Of a DNA stretch of 34,207 nucleotides, positions 7,838 through 15,740 are shown one piece after another. Source of the stretch: an uncultured Clostridia bacterium (GTDB lineage Bacteria > Bacillota > Clostridia > Oscillospirales > Acutalibacteraceae). The notes under the pieces were generated by a model. The model was given only the letters and a program-made list of their open reading frames with translations, made no database searches and was not told where the DNA came from. Location: positions 1 through 34,207 of the forward strand of contig CAMNAP010000011.1 of assembly GCA_946531445.1 (NCBI GenBank), written 5' to 3'. Each line of letters opens with the position of its first letter. The stretch's first letter is position 1. The position numbers and the translations under genes are program-made.

Positions 7838-8959
7838 ATGAAAAAGATAATTTCAGTAATAATGGCGATTACAATGTTTATAAGCTGTTTTGCAATCAGC
7901 ACGGGCGCTATGGCAGCAGACCTTCCTGAATTAAAGGTTGGCAAAAGTGTTTCTATTGTTGCACCTAAAAGCCAAACCGAAGAAATGAAGGTTGCAAAGT
8001 TTGTTCCGACTAAAACGGCGTGTTATGTTTTTGAATGCACTACGGCTTACAAGAATACTTCTGCGGAAAAAGACAGCGCTCCCGGAGGCGCATTCGGTAT
8101 AAATGAGGATTCCGAGGGCGAACCGACTCAGGGCTTCACTTTCTTTTTTGACTTAAGCTCACTTTCACAGGAATATATTGACGCGTACAAAGAACTCGGC
8201 ATGGATACAGAGCGTTGTAGTATTCCTAAGTTTACCGCATCTCTTGTTGCAAACAAGACGTATTACATCGTTATTTATCAGGATGGCACACAGGATTATG
8301 CTACCGAGCTTACTGTAGCAGAGCATACCCATACCCTCAAGAGAGGCCAGGAAGAAAAGGTTAAGGTAAATAAAAACGGTACAAGCGACGATTTAGGCGG
8401 TATTTACGATACCTGTGAAGATTGGTTCTGCTCCTATCTTGATTACACAACCGTTTACAAACAGCTTGAGTCCACAAAGGTTAAAAATGCTGTTTACACA
8501 GGTAAGAAGGTTAAACCTGCAGTTGTTATAAGAACGACTGACGGCAAAAAGCTTAACAAGAAGTATTACACAGTTAAATACAAGAACAATAAGAAGATTG
8601 GTAAGGGTACTGTTGTAATCACTTTTAAAAACGGTTATGTAGGCACAGTTAAAAAGACCTTTAAGATTAATCCAAAGAAAACGTCCCTTACAAGCGCAAC
8701 AGCTTCTGCAAAGCAGGTTAAGGCTTCTTACAAGAAGGGCTCAAATATTACCGGATATCAGGTAATGGCTGCAACAAATAAGAAGTTTACAAAGAATAAG
8801 AAAACTGCTACTGTTAAGGGTGCAAATAAGACAAGCGCATCGGTTAAAGGACTTAAGAGCGGCAAGACATATTACGTTCGCGTTCGTACCTACAAGGTTG
8901 TAAAGGGCAAGAAGTATTATTCTGCATGGTCAAAGGCAAAAGCTGTAAAGGTTAAATAA
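7838..8959 (+). CDS. Secreted protein with Ig-like and C-terminal fibronectin type III domains
   Basis: A 373-residue protein with a classical signal peptide (MKKIISVIMAITMF.., cleavage after AMA at about residue 26). The middle (about 27-180) is a beta-rich domain I cannot name. Then comes a repeat-type Ig/MBG-like domain (about 205-280, AVYTGKKVKPAV to KKTFKINPKK). Last is a Lys-rich FN3 domain (about 282-373) with the ITGYQV..SGKTYYVRVRTYK pattern. It resembles the C-terminus of the transglutaminase-like protein outside the element. Such Lys-rich FN3 ends are common in exported proteins of gut clostridia and probably bind the cell surface or glycan. Its ribosome site is AAAAGGAG. Last gene of the operon, followed by a strong terminator. 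Confidence 0.8.
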   Translation: MKKIISVIMAITMFISCFAISTGAMAADLPELKVGKSVSIVAPKSQTEEMKVAKFVPTKTACYVFECTTAYKNTSAEKDSAPGGAFGINEDSEGEPTQGFTFFFDLSSLSQEYIDAYKELGMDTERCSIPKFTASLVANKTYYIVIYQDGTQDYATELTVAEHTHTLKRGQEEKVKVNKNGTSDDLGGIYDTCEDWFCSYLDYTTVYKQLESTKVKNAVYTGKKVKPAVVIRTTDGKKLNKKYYTVKYKNNKKIGKGTVVITFKNGYVGTVKKTFKINPKKTSLTSATASAKQVKASYKKGSNITGYQVMAATNKKFTKNKKTATVKGANKTSASVKGLKSGKTYYVRVRTYKVVKGKKYYSAWSKAKAVKVK

Positions 8960-8984
8960 TTCAAAAAACTTTATTTAATTAAAA

Positions 8985-9009
8985 AAAGGGCTGATTATTC
9001 AGCCCTTTT
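8985..9009 (+). terminator. Terminator of the ykuD-HAD-FN3 operon
   Basis: Stem AAAGGGCTGA/TCAGCCCTTT (8985-8994 with 8999-9008), loop TTAT, A-run before and T-rich tail after. Confidence 0.85.
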
Positions 9010-9012
9010 ATC

Positions 9013-9041
9013 TTGTTTTATTAAAAAGTTTATGTTAAAAT
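9013..9041 (+). promoter_or_regulatory. Promoter of the partner-switching cassette
   Basis: TTGTTT (9013-9018), 17-bp spacer, TAAAAT (9036-9041) preceded by TG (extended -10). It starts in the tail of the preceding terminator. A second, weaker TATATT/TATATTT-rich stretch follows at 9050-9075. Confidence 0.5.
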
Positions 9042-9087
9042 AGATAATTAGTATATTATGCTTTTTATATTTTAAAGGAGAACGGCT

Positions 9088-10215
9088 ATGACTATTCAAC
9101 TTAAAGGAAGAATTGATTCCTCTAATGCGGCAGAGACTGAACAGAATATTAACCTGCAAATTGGAGGTAGCACAGACGAGCTTGTTGTTGACGCTTCTGA
9201 GCTTGAATATATTTCAAGCGCAGGGCTGAGAATTATTCTCCGTCTGAAAAAGGCTAACCCGACAACTAAGGTTATTAACTGCAGCTCGGAGATTTATGAA
9301 ATCTTTGATATGACGGGCTTTACCGAAATGATGGATATTTCAAAGGCGTACAGAAAGCTTTCGGTAGAGGGCTGCGAGGTTATAGGCGAGGGTGCAAACG
9401 GCAAGGTTTACAGAACAGACCCCGACACAATCGTTAAGGTTTACAAAAATCCTGACTCTCTTGATGAAATCCACAAGGAAAGAGAACTTGCAAGAAAAGC
9501 GTTTGTTATGGGAATTCCTACTGCCATTCCTTACGACGTTGTTCAGGTCGGCGACCTATACGGCTCTGTGTTTGAGCTGCTAAATGCAAAGTCATTTGCA
9601 AAGCTCCTTGCAGAAACAGGAGATTACGACACACTTGCAAAGCAGAGCATAGACATTCTCAAAACAATTCATTCAACTGTGCTTAAAGAGGGCGAGCTCC
9701 CGAGCAAAAAGCAGGAGTCTTTAGGCTGGGCTGAATATGTTAAGGAATATCTTCCTGCTGAAATCGGAGAAAAGATAGTTAAGCTGTTTAACGAGATTCC
9801 CGAATCAAACAATATGCTTCACGGCGATTATCACATTAAAAACATTATGCGCCAGGGCGATGAAAATCTTCTTATAGATATGGATACGCTTTCGGTAGGT
9901 CATCCGGTATATGAGTGGTCTCAGATGTATCTTGCGTATCTCGGCTTCAGTGAAACAGACCCTGAGGATGTAATGAGATTTTTGGGAATCACGCGCGAGA
10001 TTTCTGAAAAATTCTGGAACAGCTCGCTTAAATATTACTTTGACGGTATGGACAGCGCGTTTGTTGAACAGGCTGTAATTATGGCGAGAATTATAGGTTA
10101 TGTAAGACTTCTCAGAAGAACAATCAAACGTTCTCCCGAGAAGAAAGATGTTATTGAAAACTGCACAAAACAGCTTTGTGAGCTTGTACCAAAAACAGAT
10201 AAATTATACTTTTAG
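9088..10215 (+). CDS. STAS domain fused to an APH/choline-kinase-like kinase domain
   Basis: A 375-residue two-domain protein. Residues 1-90 are a STAS (anti-sigma-factor antagonist, SpoIIAA/RsbV-like) domain with the phosphorylatable serine pair in YISSAGLRI (S43/S44). Residues about 95-375 are a kinase-fold domain: GEGANGKVYR glycine-rich loop, IVKVYK lysine, then LHGDYHIKNIM (catalytic Asp) and LIDMD (Mg-binding Asp), as in aminoglycoside/choline/sugar kinases (TIGR02172-type putative kinases). The small-molecule or protein substrate is unknown. The STAS domain suggests activity is switched by phosphorylation through the partner proteins encoded next. The ribosome site is AAAGGAG. The next gene starts 2 nt after its stop, so the four genes are tightly coupled. 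Confidence 0.85.
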   Translation: MTIQLKGRIDSSNAAETEQNINLQIGGSTDELVVDASELEYISSAGLRIILRLKKANPTTKVINCSSEIYEIFDMTGFTEMMDISKAYRKLSVEGCEVIGEGANGKVYRTDPDTIVKVYKNPDSLDEIHKERELARKAFVMGIPTAIPYDVVQVGDLYGSVFELLNAKSFAKLLAETGDYDTLAKQSIDILKTIHSTVLKEGELPSKKQESLGWAEYVKEYLPAEIGEKIVKLFNEIPESNNMLHGDYHIKNIMRQGDENLLIDMDTLSVGHPVYEWSQMYLAYLGFSETDPEDVMRFLGITREISEKFWNSSLKYYFDGMDSAFVEQAVIMARIIGYVRLLRRTIKRSPEKKDVIENCTKQLCELVPKTDKLYF

Positions 10216-10217
10216 AT

Positions 10218-11819
10218 ATGAGATTTACACCAACTAAAGTCACTTATAAATTTATACCCGAATCGGTTGACCTTGTCAGCGACGACATTCAGAGCTTTCT
10301 GACCGAGCTTAAGGCACCGAAGAAAAATATCCTTGCTACAAGATTAAGCGTAGAAGAAATTCTGCTTGATTTAATGGATAAATACGGTGAGGATAAAACA
10401 TTCAATTACATTAAAAATAACTTTTTCGGAAAGCCGTATATTACTATTACTGTTGACGGAGAGCCGTTCAATCCGCTTGAAAAGGAAAACGACGACGAAT
10501 TCGGCGACTGGTCAAGCGCGTTGATTCAGACAGCGGACTTTACGCCGTCATATTCGTTTGACAGAGGCGTTAACTCAATAACAATCCGCTTTTCAAAAAA
10601 GGAAGCAAACCCGATTATCAAGCTGTTTTTCGCTATAGTTGCGGCGTTTCTTGTATCGCTGTTAAGGCTTGTTCTTCCTGCTGAAACAATTGATTATATT
10701 GAGACAAATCTTCTTGACGCGCTTCGTAACGCGTTTCTGGGCTTGATGACGACTATTGAAATACCGCTTGTATTTCTGTCTGTGTCGTGCGGAATAGTCG
10801 GAATAGGCGACAGTACCGTATTCGGCAAAATCGGACGAAAAATGGTTATGCGTTTTATCGGCGTAATACTGCTTTTTACGTTCCTTGCAGGCATAGTTTT
10901 TTCAATGCTGTTTACAAGGTTTTCAACAACAAGTCGCGGCGGGCTTTCGTTTAAGGTCGGAATTGACCTCCTTCTTAAACTCATACCCGAAAATCTGATT
11001 GCGCCGATTACAAGCGGAAACACAATGCAGGTTGTATTAATGGCGGTAATCATCGGTGTTTCGGTGGTTGTTCTTGGCAGTAAGGCTAAAACAATTTCTA
11101 ACATAATCTGCGAAGGCAATAAGATAATTGTTTACATAGCGAGCCTTATTTCAAAGCTGCTTCCGTTCTTTATATTCATTGTTCTTCTTAATATGATTTG
11201 GGGCGGAAATCTCAACGAATTTCTCAATATGTGGAAACCTATTGCAGCTTTCGTAGCGGTGCTGATTGTGATTTTCTTCATTATGCTTGTTACGGTTGCC
11301 GCAAAAGAAAAGGTAAAAGCAACGGCTTTAATTAAGAAAATGCTCCCGACGTTTTTAATCGGCTTCGGAACGGCGTCATCTATCGCCGCAAACGGAGAAT
11401 GCAGTGAATGTCTTTACAGACAGCTCGGCGTTAACCAGAGATTTGTTGAATTCGGACAGCCTGTAGGCGGCGTAATCTTTATGCCGTCAACGTCTATAAA
11501 CTTTATGGTGTGCGCCGTATATATGGCAACGTACTATAAGGTTGACGTATCGCTGTTATGGTTTTTAATTGCAATTGTACTTTGTACGTTTGTAGCCGTT
11601 GCAACTCCGCCTGTCCCCGGCGGTGCAATTGCGGCTTATACGGTAATATTCGCTCAACTTGGCATCCCTGCCGAAGCGCTTGCGATTGTTGTAACAATGG
11701 ATATTTTATTTGACTTTGTTTCAACCGCATTTGACGGAGCATTTTTACAGCTTGAGCTTATAAGACAGGCTGATGAAAATAAAATGTTAAACTATGATGT
11801 TCTGAGAAGAAAGGGGTAA
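10218..11819 (+). CDS. Degenerate GHKL (RsbW-like) domain fused to an SDF-family cation:dicarboxylate/amino-acid symporter
   Basis: A 533-residue protein. Residues 1-130 have the outline of an RsbW/SpoIIAB-type ATPase (ATRLSVEEILLD.., then DGEPFNPLEKEND) and share NPLEKE with the phosphatase's GHKL domain. The ATP-binding features are weak: the N-box Asn is Asp (EEILLD), the DxG box is changed (VDGEPF) and no GG.G lid is seen. From about 135 to 533 is a multi-helix SDF transporter (glutamate/aspartate/dicarboxylate:Na+/H+ family) with the hairpin segment GFGTASSIAANGE, PSTSINFMVCAVYMA and TPPVPGGAIAAYTV, and the DILFDFVSTAFDG substrate-site helix. The fusion suggests transport gated by a STAS partner protein. 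Substrate is unknown. Confidence 0.82.
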   Translation: MRFTPTKVTYKFIPESVDLVSDDIQSFLTELKAPKKNILATRLSVEEILLDLMDKYGEDKTFNYIKNNFFGKPYITITVDGEPFNPLEKENDDEFGDWSSALIQTADFTPSYSFDRGVNSITIRFSKKEANPIIKLFFAIVAAFLVSLLRLVLPAETIDYIETNLLDALRNAFLGLMTTIEIPLVFLSVSCGIVGIGDSTVFGKIGRKMVMRFIGVILLFTFLAGIVFSMLFTRFSTTSRGGLSFKVGIDLLLKLIPENLIAPITSGNTMQVVLMAVIIGVSVVVLGSKAKTISNIICEGNKIIVYIASLISKLLPFFIFIVLLNMIWGGNLNEFLNMWKPIAAFVAVLIVIFFIMLVTVAAKEKVKATALIKKMLPTFLIGFGTASSIAANGECSECLYRQLGVNQRFVEFGQPVGGVIFMPSTSINFMVCAVYMATYYKVDVSLLWFLIAIVLCTFVAVATPPVPGGAIAAYTVIFAQLGIPAEALAIVVTMDILFDFVSTAFDGAFLQLELIRQADENKMLNYDVLRRKG

Positions 11820-11822
11820 AAT

Positions 11823-12119
11823 ATGGATATTTCATTAAATAACGAAAATTCAGTATTAACAGTTGAAGTTTCAGGCAGAGTTGACACAACTACTGCTCCC
11901 GAGCTTGAAAAAGCTGTATTTGACAATATTGACTCAGCAAATGAGCTTGTCCTTGATTTAAAGGATATGCCTTACACTTCCTCCGCAGGACTCCGCGTTA
12001 TCCTGAAGGCTGAAAAGGCCATGAGCAAAAAGGGCGGTATGAAGGTTATTAACGTTTGCAGCGATGTAATGGAAGTGTTTGAGCTTACCGGATTTTCAGA
12101 TATTCTGACTATAGAATAA
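11823..12119 (+). CDS. STAS-domain anti-sigma-factor antagonist (SpoIIAA/RsbV-like)
   Basis: A 98-residue single STAS domain, normal length for this family. The phosphorylation site is conserved (MPYTSSAGLRVI, S53/S54), and the C-terminal half VINVCSDVMEVFELTGFSDIL is typical. In partner switching the unphosphorylated STAS protein binds a GHKL kinase. Kinase phosphorylation releases it and a PP2C phosphatase reactivates it. All of these partner types are encoded on either side: the GHKL-like domain of the symporter upstream and the PP2C-GHKL protein downstream. It starts 3 nt after the symporter gene. No sigma factor gene is present in the cassette, so the regulated target may be the transporter or the fused kinase and not transcription. 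Confidence 0.9.
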   Translation: MDISLNNENSVLTVEVSGRVDTTTAPELEKAVFDNIDSANELVLDLKDMPYTSSAGLRVILKAEKAMSKKGGMKVINVCSDVMEVFELTGFSDILTIE

Positions 12120-12129
12120 GAGTGATTAA

Positions 12130-14172
12130 ATGAAAAAGATAAATAATCTTCGCGCAAATCTGGCGTTTAATATTATTAGCGCCATAGTTTTGTTGCTTGT
12201 TATTTTCAGCATAATTGTAAGCGTTATTGGCTACACAAGCTTTACGACCTCGCTTGAAAGGGTTTACAGAGACACGACGTACAGCATTGCCGACACCGCG
12301 GCTACAATGGTGAACGGCGACCGTATTGACGACTGGCTTAATGAGGGCGGAACGTCTGACGATTTTATTAAAACAAAGGTTCGTCTTGACACATATTGCG
12401 ATAAAATGAACGTATCTATCGTTTATGTTATAAAGGTTGATACTACCGATTACGGACGATTTACCTCTGTTTTTAATTCAGTGGGCAAAGACACGCCTTA
12501 TACGCCGTGGAAAATCGGTTATCAGCAGGATGCCACAAACGACACGTATATCGGGATTTACAGGGACATCTATGAAAATGATAAGCCGTACGCAACTGTT
12601 TACAGAACAACTAAGCTCAACGGCGCTCCGCCGCATATTACTACGTTAGTACCTGTTAAAAATTCAAAGGGCGACGTGGTAAGCATTATGTGTATACAAA
12701 GAGCTATGCAGGAGCTGAGAGACGGCAGACGTCCTTATTTAATCAATATTGCGGTGTCTACCGTTATACTTGCTGTACTTGTATCTCTTTCGTCGGCGTT
12801 TTATATCCGCAAGCAGTTTGTAAATCCGCTAAGGCGCGTTTCAGACGAAACAACCCGTTTCGCAAAGGAAAACAAAAAGGGCGAGGAGCTCGGCGCTGTG
12901 AGCAGGATTAATGAAATTGCAAGCCTCGGCCACGCCATTGACGAAATGGAATCTGAAATGCTCAGCTATATTGAAAACCTTACTGCCGTTACCTCTGAGA
13001 AAGAGCGTATCGGTGCTGAACTGTCAATTGCAAGCACGATTCAGGAAAACTCAATACCCAATATTTTCCCTGCGTATCCCGCAAGAGACGATTTTGATAT
13101 TTTCGCCTCAATGACTCCTGCGAAGGAGGTAGGCGGCGACTTTTATAACTTCTTCCTTACAGACGACGACCATCTTGCAATAGTTATGGCTGACGTTTCC
13201 GGTAAGGGAATTCCCGCGGCTCTGTTTATGATGGTAACAAATATTCTCATAAGCGACAGAACGCATATGGGCGGAACGCCTGCAGAGATTCTCACCTTTG
13301 TAAACGATAATATCTGCGACCATAATAAGGCGGATATGTTTGTAACGGTATGGCTCGGTATACTCGAAATTTCAACGGGTAAGATTATCTATACAAACGC
13401 CGGGCACGACGACCCCGCCGTTTACCGTAAAGGCGGAAGCTTTGAGCTTATGAAGAGTAAGCACGGCTTTGTTGTCGGCGGTATGAAGGGGCTTAAATAC
13501 AAAAACTACGAAATACAGCTTGAAAAGGGCGACAAGGTTTTCCTTTACACAGACGGCGTACCCGAAGCGACGGATAAAAACAACCGTATGTTTACAACCG
13601 AAGGAATGCTTGAAGCACTCAACAAATACAGTGCTGAAAAGCCTGAAGATATTCTCAGCGGAGTAAATAAGTGCATTAGCGAATTTGTAGGCGACGCGCC
13701 TCAGTTTGACGATTTGACTATGCTTTGCCTTGAACTCTGTGAGTCAGCGGACGCAGCTAATGACAGTGAAAAAACGCTTACCGTTGACGCTACAAAAGAT
13801 AATCTTCATCAGGTTATGGGTTTTGTTGACGAATTTTTAGAGGAAAACGGCGCTTCAATGAAAACTCAGATGCAGGTTGATTTGGCGGTTGAGGAAATCT
13901 ATGTCAATATAGCCAATTACGCTTACGGCGACGGCATAGGCAAGGCGGAAATCTCTGTAAGTAATATTGACGGCTACGCAGTTATTACATTTAAAGACAG
14001 CGGCGTTGCCTATAATCCGCTTGAAAAAGAGGACCCCGATATTACGCTTTCTGCAGAGGAAAGGGAAATCGGCGGACTCGGCGTATTCCTTACTAAAAAG
14101 AATATGGACTCTGTTTCATACAGCTATGAGAATTCGCAGAATATATTCACAATGAAAAAGAAAATCTGTTAA
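12130..14172 (+). CDS. Membrane sensor PP2C (SpoIIE/RsbU-type) phosphatase with C-terminal GHKL kinase domain
   Basis: A 680-residue protein. TM1 at about 13-37, extracytoplasmic sensor region about 38-200 (possibly Cache-like), TM2 about 204-227, a HAMP-like linker, then a PP2C/SpoIIE phosphatase domain with intact metal-binding motifs: EVGGDFYN, MADVSGKG, TDGVPEAT and QFDDLTML. The final 135 residues are an RsbW-like GHKL domain with intact N-box (VEEIYVN) and DSGVAYNPLEKE box and GGLGVF lid. One polypeptide therefore carries both the phosphatase and the opposing kinase for a STAS partner, controlled by an outside signal. It begins 10 nt after the STAS gene. It is the likely input module of the cassette. 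Confidence 0.9.
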   Translation: MKKINNLRANLAFNIISAIVLLLVIFSIIVSVIGYTSFTTSLERVYRDTTYSIADTAATMVNGDRIDDWLNEGGTSDDFIKTKVRLDTYCDKMNVSIVYVIKVDTTDYGRFTSVFNSVGKDTPYTPWKIGYQQDATNDTYIGIYRDIYENDKPYATVYRTTKLNGAPPHITTLVPVKNSKGDVVSIMCIQRAMQELRDGRRPYLINIAVSTVILAVLVSLSSAFYIRKQFVNPLRRVSDETTRFAKENKKGEELGAVSRINEIASLGHAIDEMESEMLSYIENLTAVTSEKERIGAELSIASTIQENSIPNIFPAYPARDDFDIFASMTPAKEVGGDFYNFFLTDDDHLAIVMADVSGKGIPAALFMMVTNILISDRTHMGGTPAEILTFVNDNICDHNKADMFVTVWLGILEISTGKIIYTNAGHDDPAVYRKGGSFELMKSKHGFVVGGMKGLKYKNYEIQLEKGDKVFLYTDGVPEATDKNNRMFTTEGMLEALNKYSAEKPEDILSGVNKCISEFVGDAPQFDDLTMLCLELCESADAANDSEKTLTVDATKDNLHQVMGFVDEFLEENGASMKTQMQVDLAVEEIYVNIANYAYGDGIGKAEISVSNIDGYAVITFKDSGVAYNPLEKEDPDITLSAEEREIGGLGVFLTKKNMDSVSYSYENSQNIFTMKKKIC

Positions 14173-14194
14173 CAAGGAAGGGTGCGGTGATGTT

Positions 14195-14848
14195 ATGGAC
14201 TTTGAAAAAGCGGCAATAAACGATACCTCGGATTTTGTTCTGCTTTCGGACTATGTTCCGTCAATAGTTCAGGAAATTCGTTACTTTTCAACATATAATT
14301 TTATCGGCGACAGAATTGACGGCTATGAGCAGCCCGTTGCTTTAATTACAAAAGAGGCGGCAAGGGCGCTTAAGGCGGTAAGTAACGAGATAAACGTTAA
14401 GGGTTACCGACTTAAGATATTTGACGCGTACCGTCCCGCAACGGCAGTTAAGCATTTTGTGCTTTGGGGTATAGAGGACCTTGACCAGCGAATGAAACCG
14501 TTTTTCTATCCGGACCTTAATAAGACGGAACTTTTTGAGCTTGGCTATATTGCGAGTAAATCAAGCCACAGCAGGGGAAGTACGGTGGATTTGACTCTGC
14601 TCGATATGTCTACGGGAAAAGAAATAGATATGGGAAGCCCGTTTGATTTCTTTAACGAGGTGTCGCACCCCGATTACAAGGGCGTTACAGAGGAGCAGTA
14701 TCAAAACAGAATGCTTCTTCAGAAAGTAATGGTTAAATACGGCTTTGAGCCGATTGACTGCGAATGGTGGCACTTCACGCTTAAAGACGAGCCGTATCCC
14801 GACACGTATTTTGAGTTTCCCGTAAACTCTCAATTACTCAGAAGATAA
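14195..14848 (+). CDS. D-alanyl-D-alanine dipeptidase, VanX/DdpX type (peptidase M15D)
   Basis: A 217-residue zinc dipeptidase. Zinc ligands and catalytic residues fit VanX: R80 in FDAYRPA, H125 and D132 in SSHSRGSTVD, E190 and H193 in ECEWWHF-type motif (CEWWHF). No signal peptide, so it should act in the cytosol on D-Ala-D-Ala, for example in cell-wall recycling or nutrient use. No vanH, vanA or vanS-like gene is nearby, so this is not evidence of glycopeptide resistance. It starts 22 nt after the phosphatase stop, with only a modest ribosome site (GGTGA). The L,D-transpeptidase at the other end of the element also concerns the peptide stem of peptidoglycan. Confidence 0.87.
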   Translation: MDFEKAAINDTSDFVLLSDYVPSIVQEIRYFSTYNFIGDRIDGYEQPVALITKEAARALKAVSNEINVKGYRLKIFDAYRPATAVKHFVLWGIEDLDQRMKPFFYPDLNKTELFELGYIASKSSHSRGSTVDLTLLDMSTGKEIDMGSPFDFFNEVSHPDYKGVTEEQYQNRMLLQKVMVKYGFEPIDCEWWHFTLKDEPYPDTYFEFPVNSQLLRR

Positions 14849-14865
14849 TATAAAAGGGGATTAAT

Positions 14866-15675
14866 GTGAGTTACGAAATCGGAAAGGTGAAAAACGAAGC
14901 CTTTGAAATGAATTATGTAAAGTTCGGAAAAGGGGAGAAAGCGTTTGTAATTCTCCCGGGGCTGAGCGTTCAGAGCGTTATTCCGTCAGCCGCTGCAATT
15001 GAACAGCATTACAGCATTTTTGAGGATGAATATACCGTTTATCTTTTTGACAGAAAAGAAAACTTGCCATCTGTTTATTCTGTCAGTGATATGGCTGACG
15101 ATACAGCAATGGCGATTAAAAAGCTCGGACTAAGCGATATCTGTCTGTTCGGAGCTTCTCAGGGCGGTATGATTTCAATGATTATTGCCGCAGCTTATCC
15201 CAAGCTTGTCAATAAGCTCGCTCTCGGCTCAAGCGCCTGCAAAACAAATGAAGAGCGGACAGCTAATGTTAAAAAGTGGATTAAGCTTGCCGAGAACGGA
15301 GAAAGCGAAAAGCTCTGTCTTTCATTTGGCGAAATGCTGTATCCCGAAAGAATGCAAAAACCACTTGAAAAGGTACTCAGGCAGATGGCGGAGTCTGTTA
15401 CACAAAACGATTTAAAGCGCTTTATTACACTTGCAAATGCAATTGAAGGCTTTGATATAACCGCTATGCTTGGTGATATAAAATGTCCTGTTCTTGTGCT
15501 TGGCGATAAAGACGACAAGGTGCTTGGGGAAAGCGCAGCGTACGAAATTGCCGAGCAGTTTGACGGCAGAGATAGTTTTGAAATTCATATGTACGAGGGC
15601 TACGGTCATGCGGCGTACGACACTGCGCCTGGTTTTACCGAAAGACTGTATAACTTTTTTTCAATAAGTAAATAA
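14866..15675 (+). CDS. Alpha/beta-hydrolase-fold protein
   Basis: A 269-residue serine hydrolase. Oxyanion region ILPGLS (29-34), nucleophile elbow GASQGG (S98), acid in LGDKDDKVLG, and histidine in EGYGHAAYD. No signal peptide. Substrate cannot be told from sequence. GTG start at 14866 with ribosome site AAAAGGGGA, 17 nt after the dipeptidase stop, so it is probably the last gene of the cassette transcript. It ends just before the terminator and right junction of the sigK element. Confidence 0.85.
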   Translation: MSYEIGKVKNEAFEMNYVKFGKGEKAFVILPGLSVQSVIPSAAAIEQHYSIFEDEYTVYLFDRKENLPSVYSVSDMADDTAMAIKKLGLSDICLFGASQGGMISMIIAAAYPKLVNKLALGSSACKTNEERTANVKKWIKLAENGESEKLCLSFGEMLYPERMQKPLEKVLRQMAESVTQNDLKRFITLANAIEGFDITAMLGDIKCPVLVLGDKDDKVLGESAAYEIAEQFDGRDSFEIHMYEGYGHAAYDTAPGFTERLYNFFSISK

Positions 15676-15677
15676 AC

Positions 15678-15725
15678 AAAGACGCGGTATCCTGCTTATT
15701 ACAAGCATGGCGCCGCGTCTTTTTT
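15678..15725. terminator. Terminator at the right end of the element
   Basis: Outer stem AAAGACGCGG/CCGCGTCTTT (15678-15687 with 15713-15722) and inner stem TGCTT/AAGCA, then T-tract. It ends the cargo operon on the plus strand and may also work on the minus strand. It lies 15 bp inside the right junction site. Confidence 0.8.
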
Positions 15726-15740
15726 GTAGCATTTGTGTCA

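Noticed and set aside
8460..8959. Simple Lys-rich low-complexity tail of the FN3 protein as a possible frameshift product
   Set aside because: The frame keeps the FN3 hallmark residues to its last codon and is followed directly by a terminator, so it is a real domain.
14195..14848. Vancomycin-resistance (vanX) cluster
   Set aside because: Only the dipeptidase is present; there is no vanH dehydrogenase, vanA/B ligase or vanRS pair. Stand-alone M15D dipeptidases are common.
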